From Chloroflexota bacterium (GTDB lineage: Bacteria > Chloroflexota > Anaerolineae > Anaerolineales > UBA4823), in NCBI GenBank assembly GCA_029782365.1, contig JAKOUW010000244.1, positions 62,001-126,000 on the forward strand: a stretch of 64,000 bases of DNA, written 5' to 3'. The position numbers and the translations under genes were made by a program. The notes below the pieces were generated by a model that did not search any database, had not been told where the DNA came from, and saw only the letters and a list, made by a program, of their open reading frames with translations. Shown here piece by piece: positions 8,526 to 16,723 of this stretch. Numbering within the stretch: the first letter of the stretch is position 1; each line of letters begins with the position of its first letter.

Positions 8526-9386
8526 ATGCAATCTTATCGGCTCCAAAATACCGTCCGTTCGGCTGGGGAATTGGATCATGAAAGCCTCTTGCAACTGATT
8601 CATTTCGAAACTTTTGTCCATAGGCATCTGGATTGGATTGCTCCATTGGATTGGATTCACCGTCCACCTTTTTTGGTAGCAGAGAAAATGCAACGCATAA
8701 TAGGAGCATTATCTTGTCCCATCGATCCTCCAGGGATTGCCTGGATTCGATTATTTGGGGTTGTTGCTGACTTTGAGCTAGAACAAGCTTGGGAACTTTT
8801 GTGGTGCGAAGCTGTTAAGATGCTTATGACGCTTGGCAGACCAACGGTTGCTGCTTTATCGCTTACAGAATGGTTTACAGAATTACTCTTGAATTCTGGG
8901 TTTAAGATTGATACAAATGTTGTTTTTTTGTCCTGGTCACGCAATTTCGCTAAAATGCCAGATATAACATTAAAGAATATACGCCTGATGAATTTCAGTG
9001 ATCTTGAACAAGTAGCCAGGGTAGATGCGTTAGCTTTTGCTCCATTGTGGACGAATTCACAGTATATGTTAGAAGCTGCATACAGGCAGTCCGCAATTTC
9101 AACTGTGGCTACGAACGATGAGCACCAGATTGTTGGATATCAAATCAGTACAGCAGGCCCTCTTGGAGGACACCTTGCACGTCTGGCTGTCTTACCAGAA
9201 GAGCAAGGCAGATATATCGGGAAAGCACTGGTTACAGATGTGCTGAGTAGATTTGGCGCCCAAGACATCGATCGGGTAAGCGTTAACACCCAGGAAAATA
9301 ATCCAGTTTCTTTGAATTTGTATAAAAAGTTGGGTTTTAACTACACAGGTGAATCCTATCCAGTGTTAAAATACAATCTGGGTTAA
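8526..9386 (+). CDS. GNAT-family N-acetyltransferase
   Basis: A 286-aa protein with a clear C-terminal GNAT acetyltransferase domain (about residues 150-286). The acetyl-CoA-binding motif A is seen in RLAVLPEEQGRYIGKAL, followed by VNTQENNPVSLNLYKKLGF, the usual motif B. The N-terminal half resembles a second, degenerate GNAT-like fold, giving a tandem arrangement. The ATG lies nine bases after rsfS, with a weak Shine-Dalgarno. The acceptor substrate cannot be predicted. Linkage to rsfS suggests co-transcription but not a shared pathway. Confidence 0.85.
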   Translation: MQSYRLQNTVRSAGELDHESLLQLIHFETFVHRHLDWIAPLDWIHRPPFLVAEKMQRIIGALSCPIDPPGIAWIRLFGVVADFELEQAWELLWCEAVKMLMTLGRPTVAALSLTEWFTELLLNSGFKIDTNVVFLSWSRNFAKMPDITLKNIRLMNFSDLEQVARVDALAFAPLWTNSQYMLEAAYRQSAISTVATNDEHQIVGYQISTAGPLGGHLARLAVLPEEQGRYIGKALVTDVLSRFGAQDIDRVSVNTQENNPVSLNLYKKLGFNYTGESYPVLKYNLG

Positions 9387-9456
9387 TTCATGCTAAGTTC
9401 GACAAGCCTGTAAAAGATATATAGATACCTTATGCCCAGGCTGCAGTCCTTGTTAA

Positions 9457-9864
9457 CGCATTTGTTTATCAGGCTTTGGTTGGTACGCAGGAAATAATGG
9501 GCGAAAATGGTCCGAACAAAGTTTTTCGCACACCTGGACTACAACGGTTTATTGGCGATTGCCCTCAGACTATATTAATCCAGGTGAAAAAGCTGCCGAT
9601 CGAATAAATGGCTGGGTCTCGCTGAAAATGAATGCACAGGCGGATGCATGGGTAGAAGATGAAAACGGAAATCTTGCTAATGCGAAGCCACTTGTGCAAT
9701 TTCCATAGGGAGGCACTCCGGCCAGCCTGTTTGATATTTATCCATCGTTACAATCGGCAGAGCTGTTTGTTGGGCTATGAGACTGGGTAATATTACGAGA
9801 AACTCATTGTAATAGCATAGGCGAATTGTTGATCAGGTTTGAAGTAAGTGAGGTTTTGGGCTGA
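9457..9864 (+). pseudogene. Decayed secreted-protein gene with two in-frame stops
   Basis: One frame reads coherently from 9457 to the TGA at 9862-9864 apart from a TAG at 9706-9708 and a TGA at 9778-9780. The three segments look like consecutive parts of one protein: SGFGWYAGNNGRKWSEQS, then TVYWRLPSDYINPGEKAAD and NGWVSLKMNAQADAW; after the first stop SLFDIYPSLQSAELFVGL; after the second DWVILRETHCNSIGELLIRFE. No start codon or signal peptide remains. It looks like a remnant of a secreted beta-rich protein; the family is not identified. Another frame over 9424-9582 gives a second plausible protein-like stretch, so the reading is not certain. Confidence 0.5.
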
Positions 9865-9886
9865 TCGTAGGATAAGGAAAAATAAA

Positions 9887-10720
9887 ATGAATCAAGAATT
9901 TTCAATCAAAACGAATGATGGAATTATGTTATATGCCCGAAATTGGGATGCACAGGGTTCTTTGAAAGGCCTGATTTGTCTTGTCCATGGAATCGGAGAG
10001 CATTGCAATCGATATGGGCATGTGGCGGCTGCATTGAATGCTTCTGGATTGGCTGTTATTTCCATGGATCATAGGGGACATGGAAAATCTGAGGGGCCGC
10101 GAGGACATATTCCATCGTATGAAGCTTTAATGTCCGATATCGAATTATTAATTTCCGAAGGAAAGAAAAGATATGCGAATGTGCCCGTTTTTCTCTACGG
10201 CCATTCCTTGGGTGGCAACCTGGTGATTAATTATGCATTACGGCGAAAACCCCCATTGGCCGGCGTTATTGCCACAGGCCCTGCATTACGAACTGCATTT
10301 CAGCCATCAGCAATTAAATTGTTGATTGGCAGAACATTGTATTCAATTGCACCCGGGCTTACCATGGATTCAGGCCTGGATCCCACTGGAATCTCGCGCG
10401 ATAAGAAAGTTGTACAGGCGTACATTAACGATCCTTTGGTTCATAGTAAAATCTCAGCTCGCTTAGCCATTGATTTGCTCGATTCTGGTTTGTGGGCCTT
10501 AGAACACGCGGCAGAGTTTTCGTTACCCTTGCTTTTAATCCATGGAAGCAACGATGCGCTAACTTCTGTTACAGCCAGCCAGGAGTTTGCGAAAAAAATG
10601 AAGCCTGGTCTGTGTACTTTGAGCATTCCGGAAGGCTTATTTCATGAAGTTCATAATGAACCGGAAAAAGACCAAATTTTCACTGAAATCATCGAGTGGG
10701 TAAATGAGAAATTGTCATAA
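9887..10720 (+). CDS. Alpha/beta hydrolase, monoacylglycerol lipase-like
   Basis: Serine hydrolase of the Hydrolase_4/monoacylglycerol lipase group, 277 aa, probably cytoplasmic. Visible: oxyanion segment LVHGIGEH near 32-39, MDHRGHGKSEGPRGH at 60-74 (the typical MGL signature), nucleophile elbow GHSLGG with Ser107, Asp223 in HGSNDALT, and His253 in GLFHEVHNEP. ATG 9887 is chosen over an earlier in-frame ATG at 9848 because AAGGA at 9874-9878 has normal spacing and the family N-terminus fits. The physiological ester (monoacylglycerol, lysophospholipid or other) cannot be told from sequence. Confidence 0.88.
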   Translation: MNQEFSIKTNDGIMLYARNWDAQGSLKGLICLVHGIGEHCNRYGHVAAALNASGLAVISMDHRGHGKSEGPRGHIPSYEALMSDIELLISEGKKRYANVPVFLYGHSLGGNLVINYALRRKPPLAGVIATGPALRTAFQPSAIKLLIGRTLYSIAPGLTMDSGLDPTGISRDKKVVQAYINDPLVHSKISARLAIDLLDSGLWALEHAAEFSLPLLLIHGSNDALTSVTASQEFAKKMKPGLCTLSIPEGLFHEVHNEPEKDQIFTEIIEWVNEKLS

Positions 10721-10789
10721 TTCACTAGACAAACTTGCTTTGAAGTGGCAAAATGCAGTCTATTCAAATTTTCAGGAGAAACGTTCTAT

Positions 10790-11539
10790 ATGTCCAAAAT
10801 GAGTCGTAGTCAGATGAAAGCCAGGCGCCAGCAGCAAAGGTCGGTCCAACGGCGGTCTGCCCTAATCGCCATACTAGCGGGAGTAGGAATTTTGGCTGTG
10901 GTTATATTGATCAGTGTGATCTACCAGAACTTTCAAAACAACCAGCCAATCACAGATATCAAACAAGGTACAAATCCTACCTATCCTGGGAAAAGGGTAT
11001 CCACCGCATTCGGTGATCCAAATGCCCCTGTGAAGGTTGAAGTGTTTATTGATTTCCAGTGCCCCGCTTGCAGAGATTTTACAGGATCAACGGAAGCCCA
11101 GATTTTTACTGATATGAAAGATTTAATCGAGTCTGGAAAAGTTTATTATCATGTACGCATGTTCCCTTTCATTGATCAAAGCGCAGCTACAAAAGAGTCG
11201 CACCAGGCTGCCAATGCAGCGATGTGCGCCGATGAGCAAGGGAAATTTTGGGAAATGCACAGTGCTTTGTTTGCCAATTGGAATGGAGAGAATCAGGGAA
11301 ATTTCAGTGACCGCAGGTTAAAAGCAATCGCCCAATCTCTTAATTTGGATATGGCCAAATGGCAGCCCTGCTTTGATTCAAATAAATACAAAGACGAAAT
11401 CAACAAAGATTACACGGATGGAGTTAGTCTGGGCGTCACTGGAACCCCGACTGTTTTTATCAATGGTACCGTCCAAAGCCCAGGTTACATCCCTTCGTTC
11501 GATCAAATCAAGGCAACCATTGACAAATTGTTGAAATAA
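10790..11539 (+). CDS. Membrane-anchored DsbA-family thioredoxin-like protein
   Basis: A 249-aa protein with a basic N-terminus, one transmembrane segment at about 24-45, and an extracytoplasmic DsbA-type thioredoxin domain. The active site is CPAC at 91-94 within FIDFQCPACRDF, and the cis-Pro loop is GTPTVFING. Extra Cys residues in AAMCADE and WQPCFD are common in this branch. It probably oxidises or isomerises disulfides outside the membrane. The start is ATG 10790 after AGGAGA at 10774-10779; upstream in-frame codons lack a site. A terminator follows immediately. No VKOR or DsbB partner is in the window. Confidence 0.88.
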   Translation: MSKMSRSQMKARRQQQRSVQRRSALIAILAGVGILAVVILISVIYQNFQNNQPITDIKQGTNPTYPGKRVSTAFGDPNAPVKVEVFIDFQCPACRDFTGSTEAQIFTDMKDLIESGKVYYHVRMFPFIDQSAATKESHQAANAAMCADEQGKFWEMHSALFANWNGENQGNFSDRRLKAIAQSLNLDMAKWQPCFDSNKYKDEINKDYTDGVSLGVTGTPTVFINGTVQSPGYIPSFDQIKATIDKLLK

Positions 11540-11557
11540 CCAAATATCATTCAGGAG

Positions 11558-11592
11558 AACGGGCGTGCTCCAGCGGGCGCGCCCGTTTTATT
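11558..11592. terminator. Bidirectional terminator between dsbA-like gene and DUF554 gene
   Basis: Stem AACGGGCG (11558-11565) pairs with CGCCCGTT (11580-11587) and is followed by TTATTTT on the plus strand. The minus-strand gene's stop codon overlaps the right arm, so this serves the convergent pair. Confidence 0.75.
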
Positions 11593-12325
11593 TTGTAAAT
11601 ACACTTATCAAATAAACGATAAGTGGAGCAAAAACGAGCGCTGGCAGGAAGCTGCCCACCCGAATTCGCTTTATTTCCAACAAGTTAGAAATCGCAATCC
11701 CTAACAACAACACACCGCCAGTAGCGGTCATTTCATTCATCATCGGTGTTGACATCACAGATTGCAGAAGGCCAGCTAATAAGCTAATCCCTCCTTGATA
11801 AACCAGGACGGGAATTGCAGAGAAAAGAACACCAATACCCAGGCTCGAGGCGAATGCCAAAGATGCGAATCCATCTAAGGTGGATTTAATCGCCAGGAGT
11901 TTATAATCTCCTAACAAGCCATCCTGGATTGAACCTAAAATTGCCATTGGGCCGATACAAAAAACCAATGAGGTTGTCAAGAAGCCCTGGATAAATCGAT
12001 CCCTTTGGGGGTGATTCGCCTGACTGGAATCAAGGTTGTTGGGAAGGCTTGACCGTGAGAACTTACTTTCAAGCCAGCTTCCAATGTTCTTAATAAAATC
12101 TTCAATCTTTAATGATTCACCAACAATGCCGCCTAATAGAAGGGCGCCCAAAACAATCAATTCGTTTTCGCTCTTCGAGAACATTTTTACCCCAATAACC
12201 GCAGTAAAAAGGCCCAACCCAGCGACGAGTGTTTGGCGGATGGGAGCAGAAAGTTTCGAGCCAAAAAACAAACCAACTGCGCTGCCGAGTAAAATTGCAG
12301 CCACATTGATCAACGTACCTATCAT
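11588..12325 (-). CDS. DUF554 family membrane protein
   Basis: A 245-aa polytopic membrane protein that starts MIGTLINVAAILLGSAVG and continues with the GALLLGGIVGE stretch typical of DUF554 (YdfK/YqgA). About six to seven hydrophobic segments can be counted, separated by short loops, with one longer polar loop around residues 80-110. The family's function is not established; transport has been proposed. Its ATG lies three bases after the stop of the upstream cobalamin adenosyltransferase gene, so it is the second gene of a two-gene operon. No link between the two functions is evident. Confidence 0.85.
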   Translation of the reverse strand: MIGTLINVAAILLGSAVGLFFGSKLSAPIRQTLVAGLGLFTAVIGVKMFSKSENELIVLGALLLGGIVGESLKIEDFIKNIGSWLESKFSRSSLPNNLDSSQANHPQRDRFIQGFLTTSLVFCIGPMAILGSIQDGLLGDYKLLAIKSTLDGFASLAFASSLGIGVLFSAIPVLVYQGGISLLAGLLQSVMSTPMMNEMTATGGVLLLGIAISNLLEIKRIRVGSFLPALVFAPLIVYLISVFTK

Positions 12326-12328
12326 GAA

Positions 12329-12880
12329 CTAGTCGCCTTTCGCCAGGGTTGTCTTGCCGAAACCAGCAGAATGGTTTTCTAATAACTCGAGAACGAAACA
12401 TAAAGAAGATAAACGATTTAAATAGCTGAGCAGCTCAGGGTTCTCAATTTCACCCTTGTGGAGTAAGTAGGCAACACTTCGTTCTGCACGGCGGACGATT
12501 GTTCGCGCCATAGAAAGCGCGGCGCCCGGTTGCGTATCACCTGGTAAGATGAAATCATGGAGAGCGGGAACCATTTCGCTCACCTGATTGGTTTGCTCTT
12601 CCAACCAAAGAACCCGCGCGGCATCAATTTTTCGGAATTTGGGGGCATTTTCCGGTGTAGCAGAAGCTTCAGCCATTAAACTATACAAATCGCGTTGTGC
12701 CTGCATTAGAAGCCTAGAAGTTTGTTCAGTTTTGGCAAAAGATCGGGCTAATCCAAGCGCTGCGGTGGCCTCATCAATGTCGCCAATTGCCTCGATGCGC
12801 GGGCTGTGTTTCGCGATTCTACCTTCTCCTAATAAACCGGTATAGCCGTCATCGCCTTTGGATGTGAAAATCGTTGACAT
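12329..12880 (-). CDS. Cob(I)alamin adenosyltransferase, PduO type
   Basis: ATP:corrinoid adenosyltransferase, 183 aa, making adenosylcobalamin from ATP and cob(I)alamin. Visible family features are the N-terminal ATP-binding FTSKGDDGYTGLL, the RIEAIGDIDEATAALG segment, and ARTIVRRAERSVAYL with the conserved Arg residues. ATG 12880 gives the typical N-terminus and lies seven bases after a TATAAT box, with no Shine-Dalgarno, which suggests a leaderless mRNA. A further in-frame ATG at 12901 would lie upstream of the transcription start implied by that box. No cobalamin riboswitch can fit in the short upstream gap. Confidence 0.92.
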   Translation of the reverse strand: MSTIFTSKGDDGYTGLLGEGRIAKHSPRIEAIGDIDEATAALGLARSFAKTEQTSRLLMQAQRDLYSLMAEASATPENAPKFRKIDAARVLWLEEQTNQVSEMVPALHDFILPGDTQPGAALSMARTIVRRAERSVAYLLHKGEIENPELLSYLNRLSSLCFVLELLENHSAGFGKTTLAKGD

Positions 12881-12887
12881 GCGCCGA

Positions 12888-12893
12888 ATTATA
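12888..12893 (-). promoter_or_regulatory. -10 box of a leaderless promoter (adenosyltransferase)
   Basis: TATAAT on the minus strand, separated by seven bases from ATG 12880. No Shine-Dalgarno fits in between, so transcription probably starts at or next to the start codon. Confidence 0.55.
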
Positions 12894-12913
12894 CTCGACA
12901 TATTTTCTAGATG

Positions 12914-12942
12914 TTGTGAGATTTGTTTTTTCGTCTTAAAAT
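12914..12942 (+). promoter_or_regulatory. Sigma-70-type promoter for the zinc-ribbon gene
   Basis: TTGTGA at 12914-12919 and TAAAAT at 12937-12942 are separated by 17 bases. An AAGGA Shine-Dalgarno follows at about 12949-12954, before ATG 12962. It faces the adenosyltransferase promoter in the same 81-bp gap. Confidence 0.6.
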
Positions 12943-12961
12943 AAGCAAAAAGGATTAATTT

Positions 12962-14017
12962 ATGGCACAAGAAGACCAGCCAATTGAGAATGGGATGAAG
13001 ACATGTCCCGGATGCAAAGCCACAATCCCAGTAGATTCTTCTGTTTGCCCATCATGTGGAATTTGGGTCGGTGAAAATTTAAAATCTTTATCGAAAAAAA
13101 ACCTTCCAGCGGAGCCCCAACGAAGCATTGAAGATCAACAAAAGAGAAACAAAACGATAATTTTGGCTGTCGCAATCGGGTTTTTGTTCTTGTGCATCTT
13201 GGTAGGGGTCAGCGTCAGGCTATTAACCCAAAAATCAAACAAAGAAACTGTGGAAAAAGCCACTCAGGAAAATATACAACTGGTGCGGACTGAAACGGCA
13301 CAGGTTGTAGAAACGCAAGGGAGTAAATCAACCAGAGAGGCCCTACCGACATTTGAAACCCAACTGGCAATGACTCAAAGGGCAGGTGCAAGCTTGGCGA
13401 CCAAGACATCCGAACCACCGATTTCCCTTCTCAATCGGGCGAGAGATTGGCCTGAGCATTTTAGCGATCACTTCTCGTTAGCTGCAAACGGTTGGTATAC
13501 CGGAACCGATGAAGATCAATACTCTAAGGGTGAATGGAAGATTTCAAATGGAAAATATGAAATTTCCCTTCAAGCAAAAGATGCTTTCTCACAGTGGATG
13601 TGGCCTACACTAACCTCATCATTGGGAGAGAATTTTTATTTGGCGTCACGATTGGATTTTCAAAAGGGGCCAGATGGAATGGATGGAGGTCTAATTTTTC
13701 GCTTGAGTGAGGATGTTAGTTTCTATTTATTTGACATCTTCCCCACGGGTGATTTTATGGTTTACCGGCACCAACCTGGCAAATGGGATGCCTTGATTGA
13801 TTCGACACACAGCGACAACTACAAAGCCGGCCTCCCAAATCTATTAGAGGTGATTGGACAGGGCAATTATTATGTCTTGTTTTTGAATGATGAATTGCTC
13901 GCCAGTTTTTCTGATGATGTTTTACAGCAAGGAAATGTGGGTTTAGAGATAGGACTTCCAGCTGCTGACGATGCAGGCATGTGGGTGTTCGATGATTTCG
14001 TAGTTAAAATGCCTTGA
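12962..14017 (+). CDS. Zinc-ribbon, single-TM protein with extracytoplasmic beta domain
   Basis: A 351-aa protein with three parts. First comes an N-terminal zinc ribbon (CPGCKATIP...CPSCG, about residues 15-32). A transmembrane segment follows at about 62-83. The outer C-terminal part (roughly 165-351) reads as a concanavalin/LamG-like jelly-roll (FSDHFSLAANGWYTG, then MDGGLIFRLSEDVSFYLF, ending VGLEIGLPAADDAGMWVFDDFVVK). Such domains often bind carbohydrate or act as structural folds; no catalytic residues are recognised. It has its own promoter and Shine-Dalgarno. Function unknown; perhaps an envelope sensor or adhesin. Confidence 0.75.
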   Translation: MAQEDQPIENGMKTCPGCKATIPVDSSVCPSCGIWVGENLKSLSKKNLPAEPQRSIEDQQKRNKTIILAVAIGFLFLCILVGVSVRLLTQKSNKETVEKATQENIQLVRTETAQVVETQGSKSTREALPTFETQLAMTQRAGASLATKTSEPPISLLNRARDWPEHFSDHFSLAANGWYTGTDEDQYSKGEWKISNGKYEISLQAKDAFSQWMWPTLTSSLGENFYLASRLDFQKGPDGMDGGLIFRLSEDVSFYLFDIFPTGDFMVYRHQPGKWDALIDSTHSDNYKAGLPNLLEVIGQGNYYVLFLNDELLASFSDDVLQQGNVGLEIGLPAADDAGMWVFDDFVVKMP

Positions 14018-14054
14018 CTTTTCTGTTATACTTGATTTAAGAAAGGAGCAGGTT

Positions 14055-14261
14055 ATGCAAATCCGATGCCAACATTGTCATAAACCTTTTGGTTTGAGCA
14101 AAGATGCAGTAATTCAGGCTTTGAATGCATTAGAAACACAGAATATGCACCATTATGACGTTCACTGCCCACACTGCAGCCGAGCAAATCATGTATCAAA
14201 AGCGGAACTGCAGCGAGCTGCGCCCAATTGGAAAAAGCCAGAGGAAGAATCAGCAAACTGA
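14055..14261 (+). CDS. Small two-CxxC zinc-ribbon protein
   Basis: A 68-aa protein with two Cys pairs, CQHCHK at residues 5-10 and CPHCSR near 38-43, forming a probable zinc ribbon. AAAGGAG lies just upstream of the ATG, and a TATACT box precedes it. The pattern resembles transcription-factor-like or rubredoxin-like ribbon proteins, but nothing identifies the partner. It is co-oriented with the MoxR-VWA pair that begins 82 bases further on. Confidence 0.7.
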   Translation: MQIRCQHCHKPFGLSKDAVIQALNALETQNMHHYDVHCPHCSRANHVSKAELQRAAPNWKKPEEESAN

Positions 14262-14342
14262 CCTGGTTTGTGAGATAAATAACGAATGACGTGTTAATAG
14301 CTGCATACACTGGATTTAGAGCAGCTTTTCTTAATTATAGGT

Positions 14343-15320
14343 ATGTCCATGAAATTTAAGTCACCAGAGGCGCTAAAAGTTAGCCTGGGTCAGCAACAAT
14401 ATATTGCGAATGAGGAAATTTCAACCATTCTGTTCCTCAGCCAAGAGCTTGGAAAGCCCCTGCTGGCTGAAGGTCCAGCCGGTGTCGGAAAAACTGAACT
14501 CGCGAAAGCATTGGCGGCTGCCACTGGGAGAGAATTGATCAGGCTCCAATGTTATGAAGGCCTTGATGAAACAAAAGCCCTATACGAGTGGGAATATGCT
14601 AAGCAACTGCTTTATACCCAGTTATTGCGTGATAAGTTACAACAGACTCTCTCAGACTCACGGAGTCTAAGCGAAGCTGCTGATCGTTTAGCGCTCGAAG
14701 AAGATGTTTTCTTTTCAATGCGCTTTTTATTAAGAAGGCCGTTGCTGAAAGCAATTTTAAATGACGAACCCAGTGTGCTTTTAATCGACGAGATTGACCG
14801 TGCGGATGCGGAATTCGAAGCTTTTCTTCTTGAAGTGTTGTCTGATTTTCAAGTGTCTGTTCCAGAGCTGGGCACTTTGAAAGCGAAACATCGTCCATTG
14901 GTGGTTCTCACCAGTAATAATACACGCGAACTCAGTGAAGCATTAAAACGCAGATGCCTATATTTATTTATCGATTACCCTGACCTCGATCAGGAATTAG
15001 CTGTTGTAAAGCTTAAAGTTCCTGATTTATCAACCAAAATCGCGCGCCAGGCGGTTGAATTCGTGCAAAATCTGCGCACAATGGATTTGCGCAAATCTCC
15101 TTCCATCAGTGAAACACTGGATTGGGCCAAGGCTCTTGTGGCAATCAACGCCAGAAGTTTAGATCAAGATACATTAGAACGCACTCTGAGTGTGTTACTG
15201 AAGCATGAGACGGACTTACAACAAGCTCGGAGAGCGATACAGAGAATTGCAAGAGGAGGAGGGGATGACGATTTTTCTTCTCTAGGGTTATTGGGTAATC
15301 GCCCTGGACGACGAAATTAA
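14343..15320 (+). CDS. MoxR-family AAA+ ATPase
   Basis: A 325-aa MoxR-type AAA+ ATPase. Walker A is GPAGVGKT at 44-51, Walker B is VLLIDEIDRAD at 145-155, and sensor 1 appears in VVLTSNNTRELSEALKRRCL, where the arginine-finger segment follows. MoxR ATPases work with VWA-domain partners as chaperones that assemble or activate metalloenzymes; CoxD with CoxE in CO dehydrogenase maturation is a known example. The next gene encodes such a VWA partner 15 bases downstream. A second ATG at 14349 is possible. The client protein is not known; the xdhA-like enzyme 7 kb upstream is one candidate by inference. Confidence 0.9.
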   Translation: MSMKFKSPEALKVSLGQQQYIANEEISTILFLSQELGKPLLAEGPAGVGKTELAKALAAATGRELIRLQCYEGLDETKALYEWEYAKQLLYTQLLRDKLQQTLSDSRSLSEAADRLALEEDVFFSMRFLLRRPLLKAILNDEPSVLLIDEIDRADAEFEAFLLEVLSDFQVSVPELGTLKAKHRPLVVLTSNNTRELSEALKRRCLYLFIDYPDLDQELAVVKLKVPDLSTKIARQAVEFVQNLRTMDLRKSPSISETLDWAKALVAINARSLDQDTLERTLSVLLKHETDLQQARRAIQRIARGGGDDDFSSLGLLGNRPGRRN

Positions 15321-15335
15321 GAATTTGGTATTTCT

Positions 15336-16712
15336 ATGGATGAACGTATTGTTCGTTTTATCGCAGCGCTGCGAAATTCTGGTGTGAGGATCAGCCTGGC
15401 TGAAACCACTGATGCATTTCAGGCAGTAGAGAAATTGGGGGTTGTTGACAAGCATCTATTTCGAATCAGCCTGGGTAGTACGCTGGTTAAAGAGTATCGT
15501 GATCAGGCAAAATTCGATGAGCTATTTCCATTGTTTTTCTCGAGCGAGGAGTCACCGAATTTTGAAAACCTGGATCAAGACTTGACCCCTGAGGAAATTG
15601 ACCAGTTATTGGAAGCGTTGAGCAAATATTCGCGTGAAAAATTGCAAAATCTTTTAAAAAGGCTGGTAGATGGCAGGCCTTTATCGGAGCAAGAGTTGAA
15701 TCAATTAGGCAACCAGGTGGGGCTCGATTCAACTCATGATCTTCGGTTTCGAGAGTGGACAGCTCAGCGAATGGCGCGTGCGCTTGGGTTTGATGCGCTG
15801 AAGCATGTTTTAGAAGAGCTGGTTGCTGAACTTGAAAAATTGGGCATGGGTACAGAACGAGCGGAACAAGTTATGCAACTGCTGGCCGAAAATCAGGGCA
15901 ACCTTATGAACCAATTGCGGCAATATGTGGGTCTAAAAATTGCCGAGCAAATGAGTGAATATAAAAAGGCACCGGCGCAAAACGACCTGATGAACCGACC
16001 ATTCACTTCCCTGAGCGATCATGAAATTCAACAATTAAGGAAAGAAACACATCGCCTGGCAAAAGCACTACGCACACGTATCGCACTCAGGCAAAAACGG
16101 GCAAAATCCGGGTGGTTGGATGCAAAATCTACCATACGAGCAAATCTCAAACACGGTTCTGTCCCTATCGAACTAAAATACCATGACCGTACGAAAAAAC
16201 CGAAATTAGTCGCCATTTGTGATATCAGTACTTCGATGCGGGCCTGCTCTGAATTCATGTTGGGGCTGTTGTATGCTTTGCAAGATCAAATCAGCAAGAC
16301 ACATGCCTTTGCCTTCATCGATCACCTGGAATACATTTCACCAGATTTTATTGGCAAAGACGCAAATGGAGCCGTTGATCAGGTGTTGTCAAGGCTTCCT
16401 TCAGGCCATTACAATACAGACCTGGGTTACAGCCTGAAGAATTTTTTCGATAAATTCTTGGATTTGGTTGATAATCGAACAACATTGATCGTGGTTGGGG
16501 ACGGACGAAATAATTTCAATGATCCACGCATCGATCTGGTAAAGCAAATCAAACGGCGAACGCATAAGATTATATGGCTTAATCCTGAACCTGAAAGTCA
16601 ATGGATCCAGGGAGACAGTGATATGCAGAGCTATGCCCCTTTATGCGATCAGGTGTTTAGGGTAAGTAATATGTCTGAATTGACGGCTGCCGTGGATCAG
16701 TTATTGGTTTAG
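15336..16712 (+). CDS. VWA domain-containing CoxE-like protein
   Basis: A 458-aa partner of the MoxR ATPase. The N-terminal half is helical and charged. The C-terminal third is a von Willebrand A domain with MIDAS motif DISTS (Asp296, Ser298, Ser300), a conserved GHYNTDLGYSL segment carrying the MIDAS threonine, and VVGDGRNNFNDP supplying the distal aspartate. The closing WLNPEPESQW is typical of CoxE-type proteins. By family knowledge it bridges the AAA+ ring to a metalloenzyme client. It ends 11 bases before the convergent thioredoxin gene. Confidence 0.88.
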   Translation: MDERIVRFIAALRNSGVRISLAETTDAFQAVEKLGVVDKHLFRISLGSTLVKEYRDQAKFDELFPLFFSSEESPNFENLDQDLTPEEIDQLLEALSKYSREKLQNLLKRLVDGRPLSEQELNQLGNQVGLDSTHDLRFREWTAQRMARALGFDALKHVLEELVAELEKLGMGTERAEQVMQLLAENQGNLMNQLRQYVGLKIAEQMSEYKKAPAQNDLMNRPFTSLSDHEIQQLRKETHRLAKALRTRIALRQKRAKSGWLDAKSTIRANLKHGSVPIELKYHDRTKKPKLVAICDISTSMRACSEFMLGLLYALQDQISKTHAFAFIDHLEYISPDFIGKDANGAVDQVLSRLPSGHYNTDLGYSLKNFFDKFLDLVDNRTTLIVVGDGRNNFNDPRIDLVKQIKRRTHKIIWLNPEPESQWIQGDSDMQSYAPLCDQVFRVSNMSELTAAVDQLLV

Positions 16713-16723
16713 GAGACCTTGGC

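Noticed and set aside
9424..9582. V4R-like reading (stretch with GTQEIMGENG) in another frame over the decayed gene
   Set aside because: It resembles V4R-type proteins for about 45 codons but then stops making sense, while the overlapping frame stays coherent for about 135 codons. I kept the longer frame as the pseudogene.
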